Shown here piece after piece: positions 49,830-61,601 of a stretch of DNA of 64,000 bases. Source of the DNA: Penium margaritaceum (taxonomy: Eukaryota > Streptophyta > Zygnematophyceae > Desmidiales > Peniaceae); assembly GCA_023375785.1 (NCBI GenBank), contig SZWC01003906.1, positions 52,556 to 116,555 of the forward strand. Reading direction: 5' to 3'. Below the pieces are notes generated by a model, which did not search any database, was not told the origin of the DNA, and was given only the letters and a program-made list of their open reading frames with translations. A program made the translations under genes and the position numbers. Position 1 is the stretch's first letter; each line of letters opens with the position of its first letter.

Positions 49830-50040
49830 AGGGTGCAACTAGGGCACAACTAGGGCGCAACTAGAACGTAACTAGGGCGTAGCTAGAGTGCAACTGAGGC
49901 GCAACTAGGGCACAAGTAGGACGCAACTAGGGCGCAAGTAGGGTGCAACTAGGGCACAACTAGGGCGCAACTAGAACGTAACTAGGGCGTAGCTAGAGTG
50001 CAACTGAGGCGCAACTAGGGCACAAGTAGGACGCAACTAG
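49830..50040 (+). repeat. 110-bp duplet in satellite B
   Basis: CTAGAACGTAACTAGGGCG occurs at 49861 and 49971 within two identical 110-bp copies (10 units). Confidence 0.9.
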
Positions 50041-50980
50041 GGCGTAACTAGGATATAAGTAGGAACCAAGTAGGGCGCAAGTAGGGCATTACTAGGGCGC
50101 AACTAGTGCGCAACTAGGGCGCACCTAGGACGCAACCAGGGCACAAGTAGGACACAAGTAGGGTGCAAGTAGGGTCCAACTAGGGTGCAACTAGGGCGTA
50201 AATAGGACACAAGTAGGATGCAAGTAGGTCGCAAGTAGGGCACAACTAGAGCGCAACTAGGGCGGAACTAGGACGCAAGTAGGGCGCAAGTAGGGTGCAA
50301 CTACGATGCAACTAGTACACAACTAGGGCGCAACTAGGGCGCAACTAGCGCGTAGCCAGTGCCCAACGGAGGCGTAACTAGGGCGCAACTAGAGCGCAAG
50401 TTGGGCGCAACTTGGGTGTAAGTAGGACAGAACTAGGACGTAAGTAGGGCACAAGTAAGGTGCAACTAAGGCACAACCAGGACATAACTAGGACACAACT
50501 AGGACGTACCTAGTGCCGAACTAAGGCGCAACCAGGACGCAAATAGGGCACAACTAGGGCGCATCTTGAGTGCAAGTAGGACGCAAGTAGGGTGCAAGTA
50601 GGCCATAACTAGGACGCAACCAGGGCGCAACTAGGGCGTAACTAGGGTGCCGCCAGGGTGCAAGTATGGTGGAAGTAGGGCGCAAGTAGGGCCAAACTAG
50701 GGCGCAACTAGGGCGCAACTAGGGTGCAAGTAGGATGCAAGTAGGTCGCATGTAAGGCGCAACTAGGGCGCACGTAGGGCACAAGTAGGGCACAAGTAGG
50801 GCATAACTAGGGTGCAACTAGGGCACAACTAGGGCGCAACTAGGGTGCAACTATGATGCAACTAAGGCGCATGTATAGCATAAGTAGGATGCAACTAGGG
50901 TGCAATTATGGGACAACTAGGACGCAAGTAGGGCACAAGTAGGGCACAGATAAGGCGCAACTAGGACACAACTAGGGCAC

Positions 50981-51208
50981 AACTAGGGCGCAACTATGAC
51001 GCAAGTAGGCCGCACGTAGGGTGCAACTAGGTCGTAACTAGGGTGCAACTAGGGCGCAACTAAGTCATAGTTGGTGCCCAACTGAGGCGTAACTAGGGCG
51101 CAACTATGACGCAAGTAGGCCGCACGTAGGGTGCAACTAGGTCGTAACTAGGGTGCAACTAGGGCGCAACTAAGTCATAGTTGGTGCCCAACTGAGGCGT
51201 AACTAGGG
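50981..51208 (+). repeat. 110-bp duplet in satellite B
   Basis: GCAAGTAGGCCGCACGTAGG occurs at 51001 and 51111; both copies include TAAGTCATAGTTGGTGCCC. Confidence 0.9.
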
Positions 51209-51250
51209 CGTATCTAGGGCGCAAGTCGGACATAACTAGGATGCAAGTAG

Positions 51251-51492
51251 GACGCAACTAGGGCGTAAGTAGGATACAAGTTGGATGCAACTAGGACGCA
51301 ACCAGGGGGTAACTAGGGCGCAACTAGGGCGTAGCTAGTGTCCAACTGAGGCACACATAGGACACAACTAGGACGCAACTAGGGCGTAAGTAGGATACAA
51401 GTTGGATGCAACTAGGACGCAACCAGGGGGTAACTAGGGCGCAACTAGGGCGTAGCTAGTGTCCAACTGAGGCACACATAGGACACAACTAG
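51251..51492 (+). repeat. 121-bp duplet in satellite B
   Basis: Two identical copies start at 51251 and 51372 (offset 11 units of 11 bp), marked by AACCAGGGGGTAACTAGG. Confidence 0.9.
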
Positions 51493-53214
51493 GACAAAAC
51501 TAGGGCGCAACTAGGACACAAGTAGGGCGTAACTAGGGCGCAAGCAAGGCATAACTAGGGCGCAACTAGGGCGCAACTAGGGTGCAACTAGGGCGCAAGT
51601 AGGCCGCAAGTAGGGCCAAGCTAGGGCACAACTAGGGCTCCACTAGGGAACACCTAGGATGAAAGTAGGGAGCAAGTAGGTCACAAGTAGGGCGCAATTA
51701 GGGCATAACTAGGGTGCAACTAGGGTGCAACCAGGGCGCAAGTAGGGTGCAAGCAGGGAGCAAGTAGGGCGCAACTAGGGCACAACTAGGGTGCAAGTAG
51801 GGTACAAGCAGGGCGCAACTAGGGTGCAACTAGAGCTCGACTAGGGCACAACTAGGGTGAAACTATGGTACAACTAGGGTGCAAATAGGGCACAAGTAGG
51901 GCATAACTAGGACGCAACAAGGGTGCAACTAGGACACAACTAGGGCGCAACTAGGACGTAGCTAGTACCTAACTAAGGTGCAACTAGTGCGCAACTGGGG
52001 TGCAACAAGGACGGAACGAGGGTGTAAGTAGAGCGCAACTAGGGCACAAATAGGGTGTAAGTAGCATGCAAGTAGGGCGCAAGTAGGACACAACTAGGGC
52101 GTAACTAGGGTGCAAGTAGGATGCAAATAGGATGCAAGCAGGGCGTAACTAGGGCACAACTAGGGTGCAACTAGGGTACAACTAGGGCGCAACTAGGGCG
52201 CAAGTAGGGCGCAACTAGGGCGTAACTAGGGCGCAACTAGGGGCCAACTAGGGCACAATTACGGTGCAAGTACGGTGCAATCAGGGTGTAACTAGGGCGC
52301 ACATAGGGCGCAAGTAGGGCACAAGTAGGGCGTAAGTATGGCGCAACTAGAGTGTAAGTAGGGCGTAACTATGGTGTAAATAGGGTGCAAGTAGGGCGCA
52401 ACTAGGGCACAACGAGGGAACAACCAGGGCGCAACTAGGGCGTAGCAGGGGCGCATCTATGACGTGGCTAGTGCCAACTGAGGCGCAACTAGGGTGCAAC
52501 TAGGGTGCAACCAGGGCGCAACTAGGCGCAGGTAGGACGCAAGAAGGGTGCAAGTAGGGTGCAACTAGGGTGCAACTAGGACGCAACTAGGGCGTAGCTA
52601 GTGCCCGATTGAGGCGCAACTAGGGCGCAACCAGGGTGCAACTAGGACGCAACTAGGGCAAAACTAGGACGCAAGTAGGACGCACGTACGACACAAGTAG
52701 GGTGAAACTAGGACGCAACTAGGGTGTAACTAGGGTGCAACTAGGGCATGGCTAGTGCTAAACTGAGGCATAACTAGGACGTAAGTAGGACACAACTAGG
52801 GCATAACTAGGGCGAAAGTAGGACGCAACCGGGGAGTAAATAGGGCACACGCAGGGCGCAAGTAGGGCACAAGTATGGCGTGTAACTAGGGCGCAAATAG
52901 AGCGTAATTGGGACACAAGTAGGCCGCAAGTAGGAAGCAAGTAGGACGCAACTAGGACGCAACCAGGACACAAGTAGGACGCAAGTAGGGTGCAACTAGG
53001 ACGCAAGTAGGGCGCACGTAGGATGCAACTAGGGTACAACTGGAGCGTAACTAGGGCGCAAATAGGGTGCAGGTATGGCACAAGTAGGGCACAAATAGGG
53101 CAGAACTAAGATGCAACTAGGGTGCAAGTAGGGTGCAAGTAGGGTACAAGTAGGGTGCAAGTAGGACGTAAATAGGGTGCAACTAGGGTGCAAGTAGGAC
53201 GCAAGTAAGGCGCA

Positions 53215-53250
53215 AGTATGGCGCAACTATGGTACAACTAGGGCGCAAGT
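53215..53250 (+). other. possible satellite C empty site
   Basis: In both satellite C copies the left border is GCGCAACTATGGTA or CACAACTATGGTA. Here the satellite shows GGCGCAACTATGGTACAACTA with no insert, downstream of the same landmark (AAATAGAGCGTAATT near 52900) that precedes both inserts by about 270 bp. This may be the uninterrupted state. The match is short, so confidence is limited. Confidence 0.35.
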
Positions 53251-54464
53251 AGGGTACAACTAGGGTGCAAGTAGGGCGTAACTAGGGTACAACTAGGGCG
53301 CAACTAGGACGCAAAAAGGGTGCAACCAGGGTGCAGCTAGGGCACAACTAGGGCGCAACTAGGGCGTATCTAAGGCGGAAGTAGGACGTAACTAGGGCGT
53401 AGCTAGTATCCAGCTGAGGTGCAACTAGGGAGCAACTAGGACGCAACTAGGATGCAACTAGGACACAACTAGGGCACAACCATGGTGCAAGTCGGGCACA
53501 AGTAGGTCACAACTAGGGTACAACTAGGACGCAACCAGGGCGCAAGTAGGGCGTAAGTAGGATGCAGCTAGGGTACAATTAGGGTGTAACTAGGGCACAA
53601 CTAGGGCGTAGCTAGTGCTCAACTGAGGTGCAAGTAGGGCGTAACTAGGACGCAAGTACGGCATAACCAGGGCGCAAGTATGAAGCAACTAGGGCGCAAG
53701 TAGGACGCAAGTAGGACACAACTAGGACGCAACTAGGGCGCAGCTAGGGCAAAACTAGGATGTGTTTCGTGTCCAACTAAGTCAGAACAATGGCACAACT
53801 AGGGTGCACAACGTACGGTGCAACTAGGGTACAAGTAGGGAACAACTAGGACACAAGTAGGGTGCAAGTAGGGTGTAAGTAGGATGCAACTAGGGTGCAA
53901 CTAGGGCGCAAGTAGGGGTGCAACTAGGGCGCAAGTATAGCATAACTAGGACACAACTAGGGCGCAAGTATGATGCAAATAGGGTGCAAGTGGGGCGTAA
54001 GTATGGTATAACTAGGACACAACTAGGGGGCAACAAGGGTACAAGTAGGGTGCAAGTAGGACGCAAGTAGGACGCAAACAGGACACAACTGGGGTGCAAC
54101 AAGGGAGTAAGTAGGACGCAAGTAGGGCGCAAGTAGGACACAACAAGGGCACAACTGGGGCGCAATTAGGGTGCAAGTAGGGTGCAAGTAGGGCACAAAT
54201 AGGGCACAACTAGGGCATAACTAGGGCACAACTAGAACACAACTTGGGTGCAACTAGGGCATAGCTAGTGCCCAACTGAGGTGCAACTGGGACGCAACTA
54301 AGGCGCAACTAGGGCGCAAGTAGGGCGCAAGTAGGGTGCAACTAAGGCGCAACTAGGGTGTAACTAGGGTACAACTAGGACATAGATAGTGCTCAAATGA
54401 GGTGGAAATAGGCAGTAACTAGGGTGCAACTAGGGCGTAATTACGACGTATCTATGGCACAACT

Positions 54465-54720
54465 AGGGCACAAGTAGGGCACAAGTAGGGCGCAAATAGG
54501 GTGCAGCGAGATCACAACAAGGAAGCAACTAGGGCGCATGTAGGGCACAAGGAGGGCGCAACTAGGATGCAACTAGGGGAAAACTAGGGCACAAGTAGGG
54601 CACAAGTAGGGCGCAAATAGGGTGCAGCGAGATCACAACAAGGAAGCAACTAGGGCGCATGTAGGGCACAAGGAGGGCGCAACTAGGATGCAACTAGGGG
54701 AAAACTAGGGCACAAGTAGG
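54465..54720 (+). repeat. 121-bp duplet in satellite B
   Basis: Two identical copies, marked by GTGCAGCGAGATCACAAC at 54501 and 54622. Confidence 0.9.
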
Positions 54721-54796
54721 GCACAAATAGGACACAAGTAGGATGCAACTAGGGCGCAACTAGGGTGAAACTAAGGCACAAGTGGGACACAAGTAG

Positions 54797-55050
54797 GGCG
54801 CAACTAGGGCGCAACTAGGACGCAAATAGGACGCAAGTAGGACGCAAGTATGGTGCAACTAGGACGTAAGTATGACGCAACTAGGGTGCAACTAGGGCGT
54901 AGCTAGTGCCCAACTGAGGCGCAACTAGGGCGCAACTAGGACGCAAATAGGACGCAAGTAGGACGCAAGTATGGTGCAACTAGGACGTAAGTATGACGCA
55001 ACTAGGGTGCAACTAGGGCGTAGCTAGTGCCCAACTGAGGCGCAACTAGG
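54797..55050 (+). repeat. 121-bp duplet in satellite B
   Basis: Two identical copies, marked by ACGCAAATAGGACGC at 54820 and 54941. Each ends in the GTAGCTAGTGCCC variant unit. Confidence 0.9.
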
Positions 55051-55397
55051 ACGCAAGTAGGGTGTAAGTCGGGCACAACTAGGGTACAAGTAGGACGCAA
55101 CTAGGGCGTAAGTAGGGCACAAGTAGGGTGAAACTGGGGCACAACTAGGACGCAACTAGGACGAAACAAGGGCGCAGCTAGTGCCCAACTGAGGCGCAAC
55201 TAGGACGCAACTGAGGCACAACTAGGGCGTAACCAGGGCAAAAGTAGGACCCAAGTAGGGCATAACTAGGACGTAAACAGTGCGCAACTAGGGCACAACT
55301 ACGAAGCAACTAGGGCACAACTACGAAGCAACTAGGGCACAAGTAGGATGCAAGTAGGGCGCAAGTAGGATCTAACTAGGGTGCAACTAGGGCGCAA

Positions 55398-55598
55398 CTA
55401 GGACGGAAGTAGGACGCAAGTAGGTCGCAAATAGGGCGCATCTAGGGCGCATCTAGGACGTAACTAGGACGCAAGTAGGGCGCACGTAGGGTGCAACTAG
55501 GACGGAAGTAGGACGCAAGTAGGTCGCAAATAGGGCGCATCTAGGGCGCATCTAGGACGTAACTAGGACGCAAGTAGGGCGCACGTAGGGTGCAACTA
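55398..55598 (+). repeat. 99-bp duplet in satellite B
   Basis: Two identical copies, marked by GGACGGAAGTAGGACGC at 55401 and 55500. Confidence 0.9.
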
Positions 55599-56114
55599 GG
55601 GCACAACTAGGGCACAACTAGGACACAACTAGGGTGCAACTAGGGCGTAGCTAGTGTCCAACTGAGGCGGAACTAGGGCGTAACTAGGGCGCAAGTCAGA
55701 CGCAACTAGGGTGCAAGTAGGACGCAACTAGGACATACATAGGGCACAAGTAAGGTGCTCATAGGACACAACCAGGACGTAACTAGGGCCAAACTAGGGC
55801 GTAGCTACTGCTCAATTGAGGCGCAACCAGGGCGCAACTAGGGCGCAAGTAGGAAGAAACTAGGGCACAAGTAGGACGCAAGTAGGGTGCAAGTAGGCCA
55901 TAACTAGGACCCAACCAGGGTGCAACTAGGGTGCAACTAGGGCGCAGCTAGGGCGTAAGTAGGGTGCAAGTAGGGCCAAACTAGGGTGCACCTAGGGCGC
56001 AACTAGGGGGTAAGTAGGGTGCAAGTAGGTCGCAGGTAGGGCACAATAAGGATGCAAGTAGGGTGCAAGTATGGCGCAAGTAGGGATTAACTAGGACGCA
56101 ACTAGGGCACAACT

Positions 56115-56340
56115 AGGGCGCAACTAGGACACAACTAGGATACAACTAGGGCGCAAGTATGGCACAAGTAGGGCACAACTAGGATGTAACAATGGGGCAA
56201 CTAGGACGCAAGTAGGGTACAAGTAGGGCGCAACTAGGACACAACTAGGATACAACTAGGGCGCAAGTATGGCACAAGTAGGGCACAACTAGGATGTAAC
56301 AATGGGGCAACTAGGACGCAAGTAGGGTACAAGTAGGGCA
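56115..56340 (+). repeat. 110-bp duplet in satellite B
   Basis: Two identical copies, 110 bp apart (ACAACTAGGATACAAC at 56131 and 56241), each with GTAACAATGGGGC. Confidence 0.9.
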
Positions 56341-56429
56341 CAAATAGGGCACAACTAGGGCGCAACTAGGGTGCAACTAGGCGCAACTAGGACGCAAGGA
56401 GGGCGCAAGTAGGGTGCAACTAGGATGTA

Positions 56430-56695
56430 ACTAGGGTGCAACTAGGGCGCAACTAGGTCATAGCTGGTGCCAAACTGAGGCGCAACTAGGGCACAACTTG
56501 GGCGCAAGTCGAGCGTAACTATGGTACACGTAGGCCGCAACTAGGGCGTAACTAGGGTGCCACCAAGATGTAACTAGGGTGCAACTAGGGCGCAACTAGG
56601 TCATAGCTGGTGCCAAACTGAGGCGCAACTAGGGCACAACTTGGGCGCAAGTCGAGCGTAACTATGGTACACGTAGGCCGCAACTAGGGCGTAAG
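56430..56695 (+). repeat. 143-bp duplet in satellite B
   Basis: TAGCTGGTGCCAAACTGAGG lies at 56461 and 56604, inside matching copies 13 units apart. Confidence 0.88.
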
Positions 56696-59600
56696 TAGGA
56701 CACAAGTAGGATGCAACTACGGCACAACTAGGGCGCAACTAGTGCGTAGGTAGTGTTCAACTGAGGCACAACTAGGGTACAACTAGGGCGCAACTAGGGC
56801 ACAACTAGGGTGCAACTAGGGTGTAACTATGGCACAACTAGGGTGCAAGTATGGCGCAAGTATGTCACAAGTAGGGTGCAACTAGGGCACAACTAGGGCG
56901 CAATTAGGGCGCAAGTAGGGTGCAAGTAGGGAGGAAGTAGGGTGCAACTAGGGTGCAACTAGGGCGCAACTAGGGCACAAGTAGGATGCAAGCAGAGTGC
57001 AACTAGGGTGTAACTAGGGCGCAACTAGGGCACAACTAGGGTGCAATTAGGGTACAACTAAGGCGTAGCTAGTGCCCAACTGAGGAATAACTAGGGCGTA
57101 ACGAGGATGCAAATAGGGTGTAACTAGGGCACAAATAGGATGCAACTAGGGTATAACTAGGGCACAAGTAGGGCACAACTAGGATGCAACAAGGGTGTAA
57201 CTAGGACACAACTAGGGCGCAACTAGGGTGTAGCAAGTACCTAACAGAGGTACAACTAGTATGTAACTGGGGCGCAACTAGGATGCAACAAGGGTGTAAG
57301 TAGGGCCCAACTAGGGCACAATGAGGGTGCAAGTAGGGTACAACCAGGGTGCAGCTAGGGCGCAACTAGGGCACACGTAGGACGCAAGTAGGGCGTAAGT
57401 AGAGCGCAAGGAGGGTGCAACTAGGACACAACTAGGGTGCAAGTAGGGTGCAAGTAGGACACAACTAGGGCACAACTAGGGAACAACTAGGATGCAACTA
57501 GGGCGCAATACTGCAACTATGACATTGCTAGTGCCAACTGAGGCGGAACTATGGTGCAACTAGGGTGTAACCAGGACGCAACTAGGCGTAAGTAGGAAAC
57601 AACAAGTGTGCAAGTAGGGCGCACCTATGGTGTAACTACGGCGTAACTAGGACGTAGCTAGTCCCCAACTGAGGCGCAACTAGGATGAAATGAGGTCGCA
57701 ACCAGGGTGCAACTAGGATGCAACTAGGACAAAACTAGGACACAAGTAGGACGCACATAGAACACGAGTAGGGTGTAACTAGGATGCAACTAGGGCGTAA
57801 CTAGGGTGAAACTAGGGCGTGGCTAGTGTGTAACTGAGGCACAACTAGGGTGTAACTAGGACGTAACTAGGACGAAACTAGGGCAGAAGTAGGGCGCAAC
57901 TGAGGAGTAAGTAGGGCACAAGCAGGGCGCAAGTAGGGCACAAGTAGGATATGTTAGGGCGCAAATAGAGCGCAATTATGGCACAAGTAGGGTGCAAGTA
58001 GGACGCAAGGAGGACGCAACTAGGACGCAACTAGGATGCAACTAGGGCGCAAGTAGGACGCAAGTAGGGTACAACTAGGATGCAAGTAGGACGCACGTAG
58101 GGCGGAACTAGGGCGTAACTAGGGCGTAAGTATGGTGCAAGTAGGGCACAAGTAGGGCGTAACTATGGCGTAATTAGGGCGCAAGTAGGGCGCAAGTAGG
58201 GTGGAGATATGGTGCAAGTATGGCGTAAGTTACCTAGGTGGAGGTACCTAGGGCAAAACTAGGGTGCAAGTAGGATGCAAGTAGGACGCAAGTGGGGCGC
58301 AACTAGGGTACAACTAGGGTGCAAGTAGGGTACAGCTAGGGTGCAATTATGGTGCAACTAGGCTGCAACTAGGGCGCAACTAGGACGCAACTAGGGCACA
58401 ACTAGGATGCAAATAGGGCGTAACTATGGCGCAACTAGGGCACAAATAGGGTGCAACTAGGGCGTATCTAGGGCGTAAGTAGGACATAACTAGGACGCAA
58501 ATAGGGCACAACTAGGGCGCAAGAAGGAAAAAACTAAGACGTAGCTAGTGTCAAACTGAGGTACAACTAGGGCACAAGTAGGACGCAACTAGTGCGCAAC
58601 TAGAACACTAGGAGGACACAACTAGGACGCAAGTAGGGTGCAAGTAGGGTGCAACCAGAACAAAACTAGGGCGCAAATAGGAAGCAACTCGGGCGTAGCT
58701 AGTGTTCAATAGAGGCACAACTAGGATGCAACTAGGACACAACTAGGGCACAAATAGGGCGCAAATATGGCACAACTAGGGTGCAAGTAGGGCACAAATA
58801 GGGCATAAGTATGACGCAACTAGGACGCAACTAGGGCGCAACTCTGGTGCAACTAGGGCGTAGCTAGTGCCCAACTGGGGAGACCTAAGGCGTAACTAGG
58901 GCGCAAGTAGGGCGCAACTAGGAAACAGGTAGGGCGCAACTAGGATGCAACTAGGGTACAACTAGGGCACAACTAGGGTGCAAGTAGGGCACAAGTAGGT
59001 CACAACTAGGGCAAAATCAGGGCGTAACTAGGGTGCAAGTAGGACATAAGTAGGACGCAGCTAGGGTACAACTAGGACGCAACTAGGGTACAACTAGCAC
59101 ATAGCTAGTGCCCAACTAAGGTGCAACTAGGGCGTAACTATGGCACAAGTACGGTGCAACTAGGACGCAGGTATGACGCAACTAGGGCGTAAGCAGGGTA
59201 CAAGTAGGGCACAACTAGGACGCAACTAGGGCGCAACTAGGGCAAAACTATGACGTAGCTAGTGTCTAACTGAGTCTCAACAATGGCACAACTAGGATGC
59301 AAGTAGGGTGCAACTAGGACACAAGTAGGGAACAACTAGGACGCAAGTAGGGCGCAAGTAGGGCGCAAGTAGGGTCTAAGTAGGGTGCAACTAGTGTGTA
59401 ACTAAGGTGCAAGTATGGTGTAACTAGGGTGCAAGTAGGGCATATCTAGGGCACAGTCTTGGCACAAATAGGGTGTAACTCGGGTGCAAGTGGGGTGCAA
59501 GAAGGGTGCAACTAGGATACAACTAGGGTGCAACTATGGTGCAAGTATGGTGTAAGTAGGGCACAAGTAGGACGCAAATAGGGTACAACTAGGACGCAAG

Positions 59601-59836
59601 TAGGACGCAAGTAGGGCACAACTAGGACGGAACTGGGGCGCAATTAGGGTGCAAGTAGGGTGCAAGTAGGGCACAACTAGGGCGCAATTAGGGCATAAAT
59701 AGGGCACAACTAGAATGCAACTAGGGTGCAACTAGGGCTTGGCTAGTGCCCAACTGAGGCCCAACTGGAACGCAACTAAGGCGCAACCAGGGCGCAACTA
59801 TGGCGCAAGTAGGGCGCAAGTATGGTGTAACTAAGG

Positions 59837-61116
59837 TGCAACTAGGGTACAACTAGGACATAGCTGGTACCCAAATGTGGCGTAATTAGGTCGTAACGAA
59901 GACGCGACTAGGGCGTAATTACGGTGTATCTAGGACACAAATAGGGCACAAGTAGGGCGCAACTAGGATACAACTAGGACGCAACTAGGACGCAACTAGG
60001 ACGTACCTAGTGTCCAAGTGAGGCGCAACTAGGGCGCAACTAGGGTACAACTAGGGTGCAAATATGGCGCAAGTAGGGTGCAACTAGTGCAAATGTAGGA
60101 TGCAAGTAGGGTGTAAGTAGGGCGCAAGTAGGACACAACCAGGATGCAACTAGGACACAACTAAGATGCATAGAGGACGCAAGTAGGGCGCAACTAGGGT
60201 GCAACTAGGGCACGACTAGGGTGTAAGTAGGGCACAAGTAAGGCGCAACGAGGGTGCAAGTAGGGTGCAACTAGTGCGCAACTAGGGCACAACTAGGGTG
60301 CAACTAGGGTGTAACTAGGGTGCAAGTAGGACCTAAGTAGGGTGCAATTAGGGTACAACTAGGGCACAACTAGGATGCTAGTAGGGCGCATGTATGGCAC
60401 AAGTAGCGTACAGTTAAGGTGCAATTAGGGCAAGACTAGGACGCAAGAAGGGTGTAAGTAGGGCGCAAGTAGGGTNNTGCAACTAGGGTACAACTAGGAC
60501 ATAGCTAGTACCCAAATGTGGCGTAATGAGGTCGTAACGAAGATGCGACTAGGGCGTAATTACGGTGTATATAGGACACAAATAGGGCACAAGTAGGGCG
60601 CAACTAGGATACAACTAGGACGCAACTAGGACGAAACTAGGACGTACCTAGTGTCCAAGTGAGGCGCAACTAGGGCGCAACTAGGGTACAACTAGGGTGC
60701 AAATATGGCGCAAGTAGGGTGCAACTAGTGCAAATGTAGGATGCAAGTAGGGTGTAAATAGGGCGCAAGTAGGACACAACCAGGATGCAACTAGGACACA
60801 ACTAAGATGCATAGAGGACGCAAGTAGGGCGCAACTAGGGTGCAACTAGGGCACGACTAGGGTGTAAGTAGGGCACAAGTAAGGCGCAACGAGGGTGCAA
60901 GTAGGGTGCAACTAGTGCGCAACTAGGGCACAACTAGGGTGCAACTAGGGTGTAACTAGGGTGCAAGTAGGACCTAAGTAGGATGCAATTAGGGTACAAC
61001 TAGGGCACAACTAGGATGCTATTAGAGCGCATGTATGGCACAAGTAGCGTATAATTACGGTGCAATTAGGGAAAGACTAGGACGCAAGAAGGGTGTAAGT
61101 AGGGCGCAAGTAGGGT
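59837..61116 (+). repeat. 639-bp near-identical duplication meeting at NN
   Basis: 59837-60475 aligns without gaps to 60478-61116 (offset 641), with about a dozen or so base differences. The first copy ends exactly at the two N characters and the second begins exactly after them. This is the pattern of two contig ends that overlap but were placed end to end, possibly from two haplotypes. Confidence 0.88.
60476..60477. other. assembly gap (NN)
   Basis: Two N characters between copies of a 639-bp repeat. Confidence 0.99.
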
Positions 61117-61130
61117 GTAACTAGGGCACA

Positions 61131-61601
61131 ACTAGGATACAACTAGGGCACAAGTAGGGCGAAAGTAGGGTTCAAGTAGGACACAACTAGGATGCAAGTA
61201 GGGACAAGTAGGGCACAAATAGTGTGGAACTAGGGCACAACTAGGGCACAACTAAGACGCAACTAGGGCGCAAGTAAGGCGTAACTAGGATGCAACTAGG
61301 GTACAACTAGGGTGCAACTAGGGCACAACTAGTGTTCAACTAGGCGGCGGATTCCCATATCGGCGNACTAGGATACAACTAGGGCACAAGTAGGGCGAAA
61401 GTAGGGTTCAAGTAGGACACAACTAGGATGCAAGTAGGGACAAGTAGGGCACAAATAGTGTGGAACTAGGGCACAACTAGGGCACAACTAAGACGCAACT
61501 AGGGCGCAAGTAAGGCGTAACTAGGATGCAACTAGGGTACAACTAGGGTGCAACTAGGGCACAACTAGTGTTCAACTAGGCGGCGGATTCCCATATCGGC
61601 G
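61131..61601 (+). repeat. 235-bp identical duplication meeting at a single N
   Basis: 61131-61365 and 61367-61601 look identical, including 20 bp of non-satellite sequence (GCGGCGGATTCCCATATCGG) at the end of each. The only thing between them is one N at 61366. The true satellite B edge is therefore probably present once, and the first copy is an overlap artefact. Confidence 0.9.

Larger units (their letters stand above)
35455..61579 (+). repeat. satellite B: 11-bp tandem repeat, ~21 kb in three blocks
   Basis: The unit is GGGCGCAASTA, where S is C or G; common variants are GGGTGC, GGGCAC and GGACGC. It occupies 35455-39075, 41401-45412 and 47806-61579, always in the same orientation. Variant units of the form GTAGCTAGTGCCCAACTGAGG recur every few hundred bases. 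Higher-order blocks of about 6.5 kb are recognisable: the string with AGGAGACAGCTAGG or AGGAGACAACTAGG and then AGGAAGCAACTAGG lies near 35620, 42070 and (partly) 48690. Minus-strand ORFs with the undecapeptide YLRPTCALLAP reflect the unit and are not genes. Confidence 0.96.

Noticed and set aside
35776-59731. Minus-strand ORFs rich in YLRPTCALLAP-like repeats
   Set aside because: They follow from the 11-bp unit when the CAAGTA variant replaces the TAG stop. They are short, and broken wherever CAACTA occurs.
35455-61579. Telomere-like repeat because of CTAGGG
   Set aside because: The unit is 11 bp with GCAA between, not TTTAGGG or TTAGGG, and the array is interrupted by internal blocks and followed by non-satellite DNA.
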